64,000 nucleotides of DNA from Streptomyces sp. NBC_01431 (GCF_036231355.1 NZ_CP109496.1:5084001-5148000), one strand, 5' to 3'; positions 1-7,552 are shown, counted from the stretch's first letter. Notes: generated by a model from the letters alone, not told the origin. A program made the numbers and translations.

Positions 1-487
1 GCACCCCACCGAGCCGCTGGACGAGACGGGCCAGGGCGACGCGTTCGTGGGCCTGGCGTTCTGCGCGATTCGCGCGGTGGTCGACGTGGACATCGAGCTC
101 GGCTCGGTGCGCGTGGTCGAACTCGCCGTCGCCCAGGACGTCGGCCGCGTCCTGAACCCCCGTCAGCTCGCGGCCCGCATCGAGGCGGGCGTCACGCAGG
201 GCGTGGGCGCCGCCCTGACCGAGAACCTGCGCACCGTACGCGGCCGGATCCGCCACCCCGACCTCACCGGCTACGCGCTGCCCACCTCCCTGGACACCCC
301 CGACATCCGCATCGTGAAGCTGGTCGAGGAGCGGGACGTGGTGGCCCCGTTCGGCGCGAAGGCGGCGAGCGCGGTCCCGGTCGTCACCTCCCCGGCCGCC
401 ATCGCCTCCGCGGTCCGCGCCGCGACGGGCCGCCCGGTCAACCGCCTCCCGATCCGCCCGCAGGCGGCGGTGGCCCAGCAGCCGTAG
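1..487 (+). CDS. Xanthine dehydrogenase/aldehyde oxidase-type molybdopterin-binding subunit, C-terminal fragment
   Basis: The gene enters from the left edge (reading frame from base 2) and only about 161 codons are present. The visible part is the C-terminal molybdopterin-binding domain of the xanthine dehydrogenase family: GQGDAFVGLAF, a stretch ending AQDVGRVLNP, then EAGVTQGVGAALTE, where the invariant Glu of the Mo site is expected, and a closing segment with APFGAKAASA in place of the usual PxGAKGxGE. The family oxidises purines or aldehydes using Mo-cofactor, FeS and FAD subunits, which would lie to the left. The usual GAKGxGE motif is altered to GAKAASA, so substrate and activity are uncertain. 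It ends at TAG and is followed by a hairpin. Confidence 0.75.
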   Translation, partial: HPTEPLDETGQGDAFVGLAFCAIRAVVDVDIELGSVRVVELAVAQDVGRVLNPRQLAARIEAGVTQGVGAALTENLRTVRGRIRHPDLTGYALPTSLDTPDIRIVKLVEERDVVAPFGAKAASAVPVVTSPAAIASAVRAATGRPVNRLPIRPQAAVAQQP

Positions 488-499
488 CCCAACGGCCAA

Positions 500-530
500 C
501 AGGGCGGACCCCGTTGAGGAGTCCGCCCTG
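500..530. terminator. Bidirectional hairpin between molybdenum hydroxylase gene and tRNA-Cys
   Basis: Perfect 10-bp inverted repeat CAGGGCGGAC / GTCCGCCCTG with an 11-nt loop. It lies 13 bp after the stop codon of the plus-strand gene and downstream of the minus-strand tRNA, so it can serve both. There is no long T-tract, as is usual in Streptomyces. Confidence 0.6.
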
Positions 531-554
531 CTGGTGCCCCACGCGGGGCCGCGG

Positions 555-626
555 AGACCGTGGCGGGAATCGAACCCGCGTAACTCGCTTTGCAGGCGAG
601 CCCCTGAACCACTCGGGCACACGGTC
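555..626 (-). tRNA. tRNA-Cys (GCA)
   Basis: On the minus strand the acceptor GACCGTG (from 626) pairs with CACGGTC (562-556), the discriminator base at 555 is U, and the anticodon loop CTGCAAA reads anticodon GCA. The T-arm GCGGGTTCGATTCCCGC is intact. A GCA anticodon with a U73 discriminator is the cysteine identity pair. No CCA is encoded. About 72 nt long, typical for a class I tRNA. Confidence 0.93.
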
Positions 627-876
627 ATGTGCTGGTGCGTCGCGACGACCGTAGGCCGGGGCGCGGGGGAGAGGGAAGGGAAACCGGCGGGCCGCAACGC
701 GACTGCCATGTGGCGTTCACGGTCGTACGACCGTCGACCGAGCCCGAGACGCCCTCGCCTTCTCCGCTTCTTCTTGACGAGCCTGTTCGCCATGGTCGTG
801 GCCGGCCAGCGGACCGACCGCCGCGGACCGCTCGGGGCGCTCGCCGTCGCCGGCATGGGCGTGGGCGGGAACCCGT

Positions 877-906
877 ATGACACCGCGCGGTACCACGCGG
901 TACCGT
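877..906 (+). promoter_or_regulatory. Leaderless promoter with built-in operator repeats for the Doc toxin-antitoxin operon
   Basis: A -35-like ATGACA (877-882) is followed after 18 bp by TACCGT (901-906), which fits the TANNNT form of actinobacterial -10 boxes. It lies exactly 6 nt before the antitoxin ATG at 913, so the transcript would begin at the start codon. Two direct repeats CGCGGTACC (886-894 and 896-904), 10 bp apart and each containing the palindrome GGTACC, occupy the spacer and -10. They are the obvious antitoxin operator (inference). The preceding stretch 627-876 shows no gene that I can support. Confidence 0.55.
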
Positions 907-912
907 CGCCCC

Positions 913-1110
913 ATGGCTGGTCTCAACGTCAGGTTCACCGAAGAAGAGCTCACTGCCCTGCGCGAGCGCGCGGAGGCCGAGGGAAGCAGCATGCAGGCCT
1001 TCGTGCACGAAGCGGTCATGCGGGCCATCAACGAACGCTCCCGGCTGTTCAACGAGGCGGCCGACCACGTGCTGAAGGCCAGCGCCGAGCTGAACCGGAG
1101 GCTCGCCTGA
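913..1110 (+). CDS. Antitoxin of Doc-type toxin-antitoxin pair (ribbon-helix-helix-like)
   Basis: A 65-residue protein beginning MAGLNVRFTEEELTAL. The N-terminal beta strand followed by a helix-rich segment (about residues 5-45) is typical of ribbon-helix-helix DNA-binding proteins. The charged, helical C-terminus (NEAADHVLKASAELNRRL) would be the toxin-neutralising tail. The start at 913 is preferred over an upstream in-frame start at 877 because it sits 6 nt after a -10 box and begins the conserved fold. It is translationally coupled to the toxin: its TGA shares one base with the toxin ATG. It is expected to bind the repeats in its own promoter. The antitoxin role is inferred from the neighbour and the size. 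Confidence 0.75.
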   Translation: MAGLNVRFTEEELTALRERAEAEGSSMQAFVHEAVMRAINERSRLFNEAADHVLKASAELNRRLA

Positions 1111-1478
1111 TGCACTACCTCACGCTGCCCGAGCTGCTCGGTCTCGCGCAGCGGCTTGAGGCCGACGAAGTGCGCGACTACGGGCTCCTCGACTCGGCCC
1201 TGGCGCGCCCACAGTCCAGCGTGTTCGGTCAGGACGCCTATCCGGACGTCTGGCAGAAGGCGGCGTCCCTCATGGAGTCGCTGGCGCGCAATCACGGCCT
1301 CGTGGACGGGAACAAGCGCATCGCCTGGTACGCGACCTGGGTGTTCCTGCACCTGAACGGCCATCGGCTCGACGCGGACTTCGACGTGGACGAAGCGGAG
1401 CGGTTCGTCCTTGACGTCTGCCAGGGCATGCTCGACGTCCCCAAGACCGCCGAGCAGCTGCCGCGCTTCGCACGCTGA
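1110..1478 (+). CDS. doc: Doc/Fic family death-on-curing toxin
   Basis: A 122-residue protein of the Doc branch of the Fic fold. The central motif HGLVDGNKR (about residues 60-68) corresponds to the Fic signature HxFx(D/N)(G/A)NKR, with His, Asn and Lys-Arg conserved. Doc proteins phosphorylate EF-Tu, whereas classical Fic proteins AMPylate. The DGNKR form is common in chromosomal Doc homologues, so either chemistry is possible. Length matches Doc (about 126 residues). The start ATG overlaps the antitoxin TGA and has a GGAGG Shine-Dalgarno at 1097-1101, so the two are co-translated. The pair is likely a stabilisation or dormancy module. Confidence 0.88.
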   Translation: MHYLTLPELLGLAQRLEADEVRDYGLLDSALARPQSSVFGQDAYPDVWQKAASLMESLARNHGLVDGNKRIAWYATWVFLHLNGHRLDADFDVDEAERFVLDVCQGMLDVPKTAEQLPRFAR

Positions 1479-1656
1479 ACCGCCCGGCCTGCTCGCGCTG
1501 TGAAGCGGGTCTCAACCCGGGCCCGCCCGGGGGCGTTCCGCCGGGGTCGGCCGGCGCGCGCCGGTAGGGTGGCCCGGTTGTCGTACGTAAGGCAGCCCCG
1601 CCGGGTCCGCCCGGATGCCCGTGACCCCGTACACCGAGAGACCCGAACCGGAGACC

Positions 1657-3441
1657 GTGACTACTACCGCCTCCCACCACCTCTCACCCGCCTTCCCCGG
1701 CCGGGCCCCCTGGGGCACCGCCAACAAGCTGCGCGCCTGGCAGCAGGGCGCCCTGGAGAGGTACGTCCAGGAGCAGCCGCGCGACTTCCTCGCCGTCGCG
1801 ACGCCCGGCGCCGGCAAGACGACCTTCGCGCTGACGCTCGCGTCCTGGCTGCTGCACCACCACGTGGTGCAGCAGATCACCGTCGTCGCGCCGACCGAGC
1901 ACCTCAAGAAGCAGTGGGCGGACGCGGCGGCCCGCGTCGGCATCAAGCTCGACCCGGACTACAGCGCCGGCCCGCTCAGCAGGGAGTACCACGGCGTAGC
2001 CGTCACCTACGCCGGTGTCGGCGTGCGCCCGATGCTGCACCGCAACCGCTGCGAGCAGCGCAAGACCCTGGTGATCCTCGATGAGATCCACCACGCCGGT
2101 GACTCGAAGTCCTGGGGTGAAGCCTGTCTGGAGGCCTTCGACCCGGCCACCCGGCGGCTCGCGCTCACCGGCACCCCCTTCCGCTCCGACACCAACCCGA
2201 TCCCCTTCGTCACGTACGAGGAGGGCAACGACGGCATCCGGCGGTCCTCCGCCGACTACACCTACGGCTACGGCAACGCGCTCGCCGACGGCGTGGTGCG
2301 GCCCGTCATATTCATGAGCTACAGCGGCAACATGCGCTGGCGCACCAAGGCCGGTGACGAGATCGCCGCCCGGCTCGGCGAGCCCATGACGAAGGACGCC
2401 ATCTCGCAGGCCTGGCGCACCGCGCTCGATCCGCGCGGCGACTGGATGCCCAACGTGCTCCGGGCCGCCGACCAGCGGCTCACCGAAGTCAGGAAGGCCA
2501 TCCCGGACGCCGGCGCCCTCGTCATCGCCTCCGACCAGGACTCCGCCCGCGCCTACGCCAAGCTGATCCGCGAGATCACCGGCAGCAGGGCGACCGTGGT
2601 GCTCTCCGACGACACCGGAGCGTCCAAGCGGATCGATGAGTTCAGCGAGGGCGACGACCGCTGGATGGTCGCCGTCCGCATGGTGTCCGAGGGCGTCGAC
2701 GTGCCCCGGCTCGCCGTCGGCGTGTACGCCACCACCATTTCGACCCCGCTCTTCTTCGCCCAGGCCGTCGGCCGTTTCGTACGTTCCAGGCGGCGCGGCG
2801 AGACCGCGTCCGTTTTCCTCCCCACCATTCCCATGCTCCTCGGCTTCGCCAACGAGATGGAGGTCGAGCGCGACCACGTGCTCGACAAACCGAAGAAGGA
2901 CGGGGAGGAAGACCCGTACGCCGAGTCCGAGCAGGAAATGGACGACGCGAACAAGCAGCAGGACGAGGACACCGGGGAGCAGGACATGCTTCCCTTCGAG
3001 GCTCTCGAATCCGATGCCGTCTTCGACCGGGTCATGTACAACGGTGCCGAATTCGGCATGCAGGCCCACCCGGGAAGCGAGGAGGAGCAGGACTACCTCG
3101 GCATTCCGGGCCTCCTTGAACCCGACCAGGTACAGATGCTGCTGCAGAAGCGCCAGGCCAGGCAGATCGCGCACAGCCGCCAGAAGCCGGCCGAGCAGGC
3201 CGACCTCCTGGAGATGCCGGCCGAGCGGCGGCCGGTCGTCTCGCACAAGGAACTGCTCGAACTCCGCAAGTCGCTGAACACGATGGTCGGCGCGTACGTC
3301 CACCAGAGCGGCAAGCCGCACGGCGTCATCCACACCGAGCTGCGCCGGGTCTGCGGCGGGCCGCCGAGCGCGGAGGCCACGGCCGGCCAGCTGCGCGAGC
3401 GCATCAAGAAGGTCCAGGAGTGGGCCACCCGCATGAAGTAG
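1657..3441 (+). CDS. DEAD/DEAH-box superfamily 2 helicase (conserved in Streptomyces)
   Basis: Predicted 594-residue SF2 ATPase. Motif I ATPGAGKTT lies near residue 50, motif II DEIHH near residue 142, motif III-like LTGTPFRSD follows, and the helicase C domain ends with QAVGRFVRSRRRGE. A long acidic, Gln-rich segment (AESEQEMDDANKQQDEDTGEQ) separates the helicase core from a basic C-terminal domain. I chose the GTG at 1657 (VTTTASHHLSP) because it opens the conserved part. A start at 1615 would add 14 residues. Close relatives are common in Streptomyces chromosomes and are annotated only as DEAD/DEAH helicases, so the cellular role is unknown. Terminated by a strong hairpin. Confidence 0.88.
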   Translation: MTTTASHHLSPAFPGRAPWGTANKLRAWQQGALERYVQEQPRDFLAVATPGAGKTTFALTLASWLLHHHVVQQITVVAPTEHLKKQWADAAARVGIKLDPDYSAGPLSREYHGVAVTYAGVGVRPMLHRNRCEQRKTLVILDEIHHAGDSKSWGEACLEAFDPATRRLALTGTPFRSDTNPIPFVTYEEGNDGIRRSSADYTYGYGNALADGVVRPVIFMSYSGNMRWRTKAGDEIAARLGEPMTKDAISQAWRTALDPRGDWMPNVLRAADQRLTEVRKAIPDAGALVIASDQDSARAYAKLIREITGSRATVVLSDDTGASKRIDEFSEGDDRWMVAVRMVSEGVDVPRLAVGVYATTISTPLFFAQAVGRFVRSRRRGETASVFLPTIPMLLGFANEMEVERDHVLDKPKKDGEEDPYAESEQEMDDANKQQDEDTGEQDMLPFEALESDAVFDRVMYNGAEFGMQAHPGSEEEQDYLGIPGLLEPDQVQMLLQKRQARQIAHSRQKPAEQADLLEMPAERRPVVSHKELLELRKSLNTMVGAYVHQSGKPHGVIHTELRRVCGGPPSAEATAGQLRERIKKVQEWATRMK

Positions 3442-3453
3442 CACCGCGTACGG

Positions 3454-3489
3454 AAACGGGGCCCGGTGTGCGTTTTCCGGGCCCCGTTT
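3454..3489 (+). terminator. Intrinsic terminator of the helicase gene
   Basis: Perfect 13-bp stem AAACGGGGCCCGG / CCGGGCCCCGTTT with a 10-nt loop, starting 12 bp after the helicase stop codon and ending in TTT. Confidence 0.8.
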
Positions 3490-3924
3490 GCGTTCCCGGA
3501 GGAACGGGACGCGTACGAGGACCGGCCCCCACGGACGGCCCCCGGACGACCGCCACAGTAATGTCCCGGTAAATCCGTGCCGACCGCCCAAGGTCCCGGG
3601 TGACTCGGACTTTGGTCCCGAAGGTGATCGAACAGGGACCAAATTCGATGTTTGAGGCGCCTATTCGCCTCGCTGCCGGGCCCACTTTTGCTCATTGCGC
3701 GGGACGGGGAATTCCGCTCACGCCCGGATTCTGGACGAGGTCTTCCGCTGAGCGGTGTCCGCTCGCTACTGTCCCCGCCATGCAAACGCCCCGTGGCAGC
3801 GTCGCCTCGGAGCGCAGCCGGTGCCATGGCCTGCCGGCGGCCTCTCCGCGCGTCGCCAACGGGACCGGTGGCGACGACGCCGTGAGAAAGCCGCCAGCGA
3901 CTCACCACTTAAGGAGTGGGCGTC
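3490..3924. other. Intergenic region upstream of IclR regulator with inverted repeat
   Basis: No convincing gene. It contains a perfect 9-bp inverted repeat TTTGGTCCC (3611-3619) / GGGACCAAA (3635-3643) with a 15-bp spacer, embedded in an unusually AT-rich patch (3600-3710). A TANNNT box, TACTGT (3767-3772), could be the -10 of the IclR gene. The repeat may be an operator or a hairpin; the sequence does not say which. Confidence 0.4.
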
Positions 3925-4566
3925 GTGACCGCGGAGACCTCCCAGACCCTCGATCGGGGACTACGTGTCCTCAAGCTGCTCGCCGACACCGACCACGGTC
4001 TGACGGTCACCGAGTTGTCGAACAAACTCGGCGTCAACCGGACGGTCGTCTACCGTCTGCTCGCCACCCTGGAGCAGCACGCCCTCGTACGACGTGACCT
4101 GGGCGGCCGCGCCCGGGTGGGGCTCGGCGTGCTGCGCCTGGGCCGCCAGGTGCACCCGCTGGTGCGCGAGGCCGCGCTGCCCGCGCTGCGGTCGCTCGCC
4201 GAGGACATAGGCGCCACGGCGCACCTCACCCTGGTCGACGGCCCGGACGCGCTCGCCGTGGCCGTGGTCGAGCCGACCTGGACCGACTACCACGTGGCCT
4301 ACCGGGCCGGGTTCCGCCACCCGCTGGACCGGGGCGCGGCGGGCCGGGCGATCCTCGCGGCCCGCCAGAGCGGCGGGTCCGAACCCGGCTTCACCCTGAC
4401 CCACGGCGAGCTGGAGGCCGGGGCGAGCGGCGCCGCGGCCCCGCTGGTCGGGGTCACCGGGATAGAGGGCAGCGTCGGCGTGGTGATGCTCGCCGACGCG
4501 GTGCCCGAGCGGGTGGGGCCCCGGGTGGTGGACGCCGCCAAGGAAGTCGCCGACGCCCTGCGCTGA
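3925..4566 (+). CDS. IclR family transcriptional regulator
   Basis: Predicted 213-residue protein. An N-terminal winged helix-turn-helix (about residues 8-70) has the IclR signature TVTELSNKLGVNRTVVYRLLATLEQHALVRR. An effector-binding domain follows, with the hallmark RHPLDRGAAGRAIL in the position of the usual GxxxPLHxTAxGKA. The effector domain is shorter than usual (family about 250), so it may be a reduced sensor. The GTG at 3925 is chosen because AAGGAG (3911-3916) sits 8 nt upstream. The alternative GTG at 3916 overlaps that ribosome-binding site. Target genes are not evident: the next gene is an exported protease. Confidence 0.88.
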   Translation: MTAETSQTLDRGLRVLKLLADTDHGLTVTELSNKLGVNRTVVYRLLATLEQHALVRRDLGGRARVGLGVLRLGRQVHPLVREAALPALRSLAEDIGATAHLTLVDGPDALAVAVVEPTWTDYHVAYRAGFRHPLDRGAAGRAILAARQSGGSEPGFTLTHGELEAGASGAAAPLVGVTGIEGSVGVVMLADAVPERVGPRVVDAAKEVADALR

Positions 4567-4622
4567 CGTGCGATCCGCCGGGCGCCCCGGGGCCGGAGGG
4601 GGCGTACGGATAGATTGGAGCC

Positions 4623-5411
4623 GTGCTCACTCGTCACTCCCGCCTCCGTAACCTTGCCGTAGGCGCCGCGCCGGTCGTGGCGCTGCTCGCCGTGGCCTGC
4701 TTCGCGCCGCTGCCGTTCGCGGTGGCCCAGCCGGGGCCGACCGCGAACGTGCTGGGCGACGACGGCGGCAAGCCGGTGATCACGATCTCCGGCGCGCCCA
4801 CCCGCCCCACCAGCGGGCAGCTGCGGATGACCACCATCGAGGCGACCGGCCCCAAGGCCGACGTCGGCATCTCCCAGGTCGTCGACGGCTGGCTGCGCAC
4901 CGACCGGGCCGTCATGCCGCGCGACTCGGTCTATCCGGGCGGCGGCAGCGAGAAGCAGATCTCCGAGCACAACCAGGCGGAGATGAAGCAGTCGCAGGAC
5001 GCCGCCGCCGTCGCGGCCCTCGGCTACCTCGGCCTCAGCCCCGACAAGGTGAAGGTCGACCTGAACCTCGCGGACGTCGGCGGGCCGAGCGCCGGTCTGC
5101 TCTTCACCCTCGGCATCATCGACAAGCTGAACGGCGACGGCTCGGGCGGCGACCTGACCGGCGGCCGCAACATCGCCGGTACCGGGACGATCACCGGCGG
5201 GGGCAAGGTGGGCGCGGTCGGCGGCGTGGCCCTGAAGACCCAGGCCGCCGCCCGGGACGGCGCGACCGTCTTCCTCGTACCGAAGGAGGAGTGCTCGGAC
5301 GCGCGCTCCGAACTGCCCAAGGGCTTGCGGCTGATCCCGGTGACTACGCTGAAGGGCGCGGTGTCCGCACTCCAGGCGCTGCACAAGAGCGCCCCGGTCC
5401 CGTCCTGCTGA
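4623..5411 (+). CDS. Membrane-anchored/secreted Lon-type (S16) serine protease
   Basis: Predicted 262-residue protein with an N-terminal hydrophobic segment (about residues 11-35) acting as signal or anchor. A Lon proteolytic (S16) domain follows with the Ser-Lys dyad: Ser156 in GGPSAG and Lys205 in VGGVALKTQ after TGTITGGGKVGAVGG. There is no ATPase domain, as in YlbL-like actinobacterial proteins, and I see no clear PDZ domain, which those proteins usually carry. It is probably extracytoplasmic and ATP-independent (inference). GTG start at 4623. Its 3' end overlaps the convergent MFS gene by 68 bp. Confidence 0.85.
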   Translation: MLTRHSRLRNLAVGAAPVVALLAVACFAPLPFAVAQPGPTANVLGDDGGKPVITISGAPTRPTSGQLRMTTIEATGPKADVGISQVVDGWLRTDRAVMPRDSVYPGGGSEKQISEHNQAEMKQSQDAAAVAALGYLGLSPDKVKVDLNLADVGGPSAGLLFTLGIIDKLNGDGSGGDLTGGRNIAGTGTITGGGKVGAVGGVALKTQAAARDGATVFLVPKEECSDARSELPKGLRLIPVTTLKGAVSALQALHKSAPVPSC

Positions 5412-6654
5412 CGTCGTTGGCGTCCATGTCCTGCCAGGCCGGCAGGACGAGCGGGCTCAGCGTCGCCAGCAGGTACACCCCGCCGACCGCGAGCAGTGCG
5501 CCGCGCAGCCCCGCGCCCTCCACGAGGAAGCCCGCCGCGAGCGAGCCGAGCGGCATCGCCAGTTCGCAGCCCGCCGTGAGCACCCCGGCGACCCGGCTGC
5601 GCAGTTCGTCGGGCACCTTCTCGTAGATCACCGTCGTCAGGATCGGGTTGAGCGCGCCGCCCGCGAGTCCGGCCACCACCATCGTGACCGCCAGCGGCAG
5701 GGTGGTTCCGGTCAGCGCGGCGACCGCGTAGCGGGGCGCCCCGCACAGCAGGACGCAGACCGAGAAGACCGTACGGCGCGAGAAGCGGTGGCCGACCAGG
5801 CCGTACAGGAGCGCGCCGCACAGCCCGCCGGCCCCGAACAGTGCTGAAAGCAGGCCGAGTTGGGAGGCACCGCCCAGGTCTCGTTCGGCGTGGACCGGGA
5901 GCAGCACGGCGCCCCAGCCCTGGTCGGTGCCGTTCATCAGCATCACCATGGCGACCACCGCGAGCAGCAGCCGGGTGCGCGCCAAGTAGGCGTATCCCGC
6001 GCGCAGTTCGGTCTTGTACGTACGCAGTGAGACGGGCGGCGCGTCGTGGTGGGGCCGGGCCGCGCGCACCCCGCGCAGGCCCCACGCGACGAGCAGCGCG
6101 GAGATGGCGAAGGTGGCGCCGTCCACGAGGAGTACGGACTCGGCGCCCATCAGCGCGATGAGGACCCCGGCCAGGGCCGCGCCGGTCATCCGGGCGCCGC
6201 GCGAGACGGCGTCGTACACGCTGGCCGCGCGCGAAAGAGTCGTACCGCACTGGCGGGCGAGGTCCGGCAGGAGGACGTAGCGGGCGGTGACGCCGGGGGT
6301 GTGGGCGAGTCCGCCGAGCGCCATCAGGGCGCACAGCATCCAGAACTCCAGGAGTCCGGCGCGGTGCAGGAGCGGGATCGCGGCGACCGCCAATCCGCAT
6401 ACGACATCGGATCCGACGGAGATGCGGCGGCGGCCGACGCGGTCGATGACCGGGCCGCCGATCAGCGCCGAGACGACGATCGGCAGCGTCGCGCAGAAGG
6501 CGACCACGCCCGCCCTGCCCGCGCTGCCCGTGGTCTGGAGCACGAACCACGGGACGCCGATGAGGGTCAGTGAACTCCCCGTCGCGGAAACGGCGTTGGC
6601 GGTCAGTACGGCGGCGAAAGGCCTTCGGTCGCGGTGTCCCCCCGGGCCGCTCAT
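5344..6654 (-). CDS. MFS transporter (12 TM, drug-efflux type)
   Basis: Predicted 436-residue major facilitator with about twelve hydrophobic segments. The motif-A-like GGPVIDRVGRRRI lies after TM2 and a basic loop GHRFSRRTVF lies between the two halves. It resembles macrolide/enterobactin-exporter-type MFS proteins (inference). The ATG at 6654 overlaps the stop of the upstream small gene (ATGA), so it is translationally coupled as the last gene of the wHTH-small protein-MFS operon. The C-terminal 22 codons run antisense through the end of the S16 protease gene. The upstream wHTH regulator probably controls its expression. Confidence 0.86.
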   Translation of the reverse strand: MSGPGGHRDRRPFAAVLTANAVSATGSSLTLIGVPWFVLQTTGSAGRAGVVAFCATLPIVVSALIGGPVIDRVGRRRISVGSDVVCGLAVAAIPLLHRAGLLEFWMLCALMALGGLAHTPGVTARYVLLPDLARQCGTTLSRAASVYDAVSRGARMTGAALAGVLIALMGAESVLLVDGATFAISALLVAWGLRGVRAARPHHDAPPVSLRTYKTELRAGYAYLARTRLLLAVVAMVMLMNGTDQGWGAVLLPVHAERDLGGASQLGLLSALFGAGGLCGALLYGLVGHRFSRRTVFSVCVLLCGAPRYAVAALTGTTLPLAVTMVVAGLAGGALNPILTTVIYEKVPDELRSRVAGVLTAGCELAMPLGSLAAGFLVEGAGLRGALLAVGGVYLLATLSPLVLPAWQDMDANDVSRTGPGRSCAAPGVRTPRPSA

Positions 6655-6827
6655 GCGAAGCGGGCTGCTCGGCGCGGTGGCTGCTGAGTCAGACGCAGCC
6701 CCAACTCGACCAGTATCCAACCGAGTCGGGTACGCAGGCGGTGTTCGCGGGGGAGCACGGGGCGGGCGGCCGCTTCGAGTTCGGCGGTGCGCAGGCGGTG
6801 CAGCAGGAGGTGGGTATCGGGGTGCAC
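6651..6827 (-). CDS. Small 58-residue protein in wHTH-MFS operon
   Basis: A short gene beginning GTG at 6827 (VHPDTHLLLHRLRTAELEAA) with a Shine-Dalgarno AAGGGA 8 nt upstream. It starts 13 bp after the stop of the wHTH gene, and its TGA overlaps the MFS ATG by 4 bp. The protein is rich in Arg and Leu, probably helical, without a signal or membrane segment. The tight spacing on both sides and the ribosome-binding site support a real gene. I do not recognise the family and assign no function. Confidence 0.6.
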   Translation of the reverse strand: MHPDTHLLLHRLRTAELEAAARPVLPREHRLRTRLGWILVELGLRLTQQPPRRAARFA

Positions 6828-6840
6828 GGCGATGGTCCCT

Positions 6841-7461
6841 TCAGCGGGTTTGGGAAGAGCGCGGGAAGGAGTGCAGATGGACGCGGACCTGGGCGGTGTC
6901 GGCGCCCTCGGCCGGTTCCGGGGTGATGGTGCGGTACGTCTCGATGACGGCGTGCAACTTCTCGCTGAGTTCGTGCAGTTGGGCCGCCGTGAGGTTCAGC
7001 GTGAAGTCGCTCAGGTCGCCGCTGGTGGCCCACGGTTCCGGCCAGTCGTGCTTGGTGCCGAGCCAGGTCGCCAGTTCCTGGGTGTGGATGTTGGCGATCT
7101 CGTGCATGAACAGGTCGGCCGCGCCCCGCACCTCCGGGTCCGTGCTGGTGTGCAGGTCCTCGGCGAACGAGGTGCCGTTGTGCGCGGCCTTCCACCAGCG
7201 TTCGCGGCCCTTGCCGCGCTCCGCGTCGTCCTCGACGAAGCCGTGCGCGGCGAGCTGGCGCAGGTGGTAGCTGGTGGCGCCGCTCGACTCGTTGAGCCGC
7301 TCGGCCAGTTGGGAGGCGGTGGCCGGGCCGTCGTGGCGCAGCGACTTCAGGAGCCGGATGCGCAGGGGATGGGCGAGGCCCCGCAGGGAGCGGGCGTCCA
7401 GGACACGCTCCCCGGACGCGTTCTCGGGGGGCTTGCCGCCGGGCTGCTTGTTCTCGGGCAT
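6841..7461 (-). CDS. Winged-helix (ArsR/HTH_20-like) transcriptional regulator
   Basis: Predicted 206-residue regulator. The N-terminal half (about residues 20-85) is an ArsR-type winged helix: LDARSLRGLAHPLRIRLLKSLRHDGPATASQLAERLNESSGATSYHLRQLAAHGFV. The wing contains RERWWKA, seen in HTH_20 regulators. The C-terminal half is an alpha-helical domain without the metal-binding cysteines of true ArsR sensors. Start ATG 7461 (MPENKQPGG); an upstream TTG at 7482 is less likely. It heads an operon with a 58-residue protein and an MFS exporter and is probably their repressor. The 14-bp iterated TTCTTTGCAT array just upstream is the likely operator. Confidence 0.85.
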   Translation of the reverse strand: MPENKQPGGKPPENASGERVLDARSLRGLAHPLRIRLLKSLRHDGPATASQLAERLNESSGATSYHLRQLAAHGFVEDDAERGKGRERWWKAAHNGTSFAEDLHTSTDPEVRGAADLFMHEIANIHTQELATWLGTKHDWPEPWATSGDLSDFTLNLTAAQLHELSEKLHAVIETYRTITPEPAEGADTAQVRVHLHSFPRSSQTR

Positions 7462-7486
7462 GGCTTCACCGTAGCCGTGCAAAGAG

Positions 7487-7552
7487 AGTGTTGCAACGCT
7501 TTCTTTGCATCAACTTCTTTGCATGGGTTCCTTTGCATCGTGTTCTTTGCAG
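7487..7552. repeat. Array of 14-bp TTCTTTGCAT iterons (putative operator)
   Basis: TTCTTTGCAT at 7501-7510 and 7515-7524, then TCCTTTGCAT at 7529-7538, then TTCTTTGCAG at 7543-7552: four copies at an exact 14-bp period. A half-conserved TTGCA at 7491-7495 stays in the same phase. The array lies between the wHTH start codon (7461) and the end of the AsnC gene, so it is the promoter region of the wHTH-MFS operon. Regular spacing and position suggest cooperative regulator binding (inference). Confidence 0.65.

Noticed and set aside
1684..3642. Long minus-strand open frame opposite the DEAD/DEAH helicase
   Set aside because: Helicase motifs lie on the plus strand in the right order; the other frame has none.
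3780..4097. A leaderless small gene starting ATG 3780
   Set aside because: A TANNNT box precedes it, but the frame runs deep into the IclR gene with shadow composition. More likely the box serves the IclR transcript.
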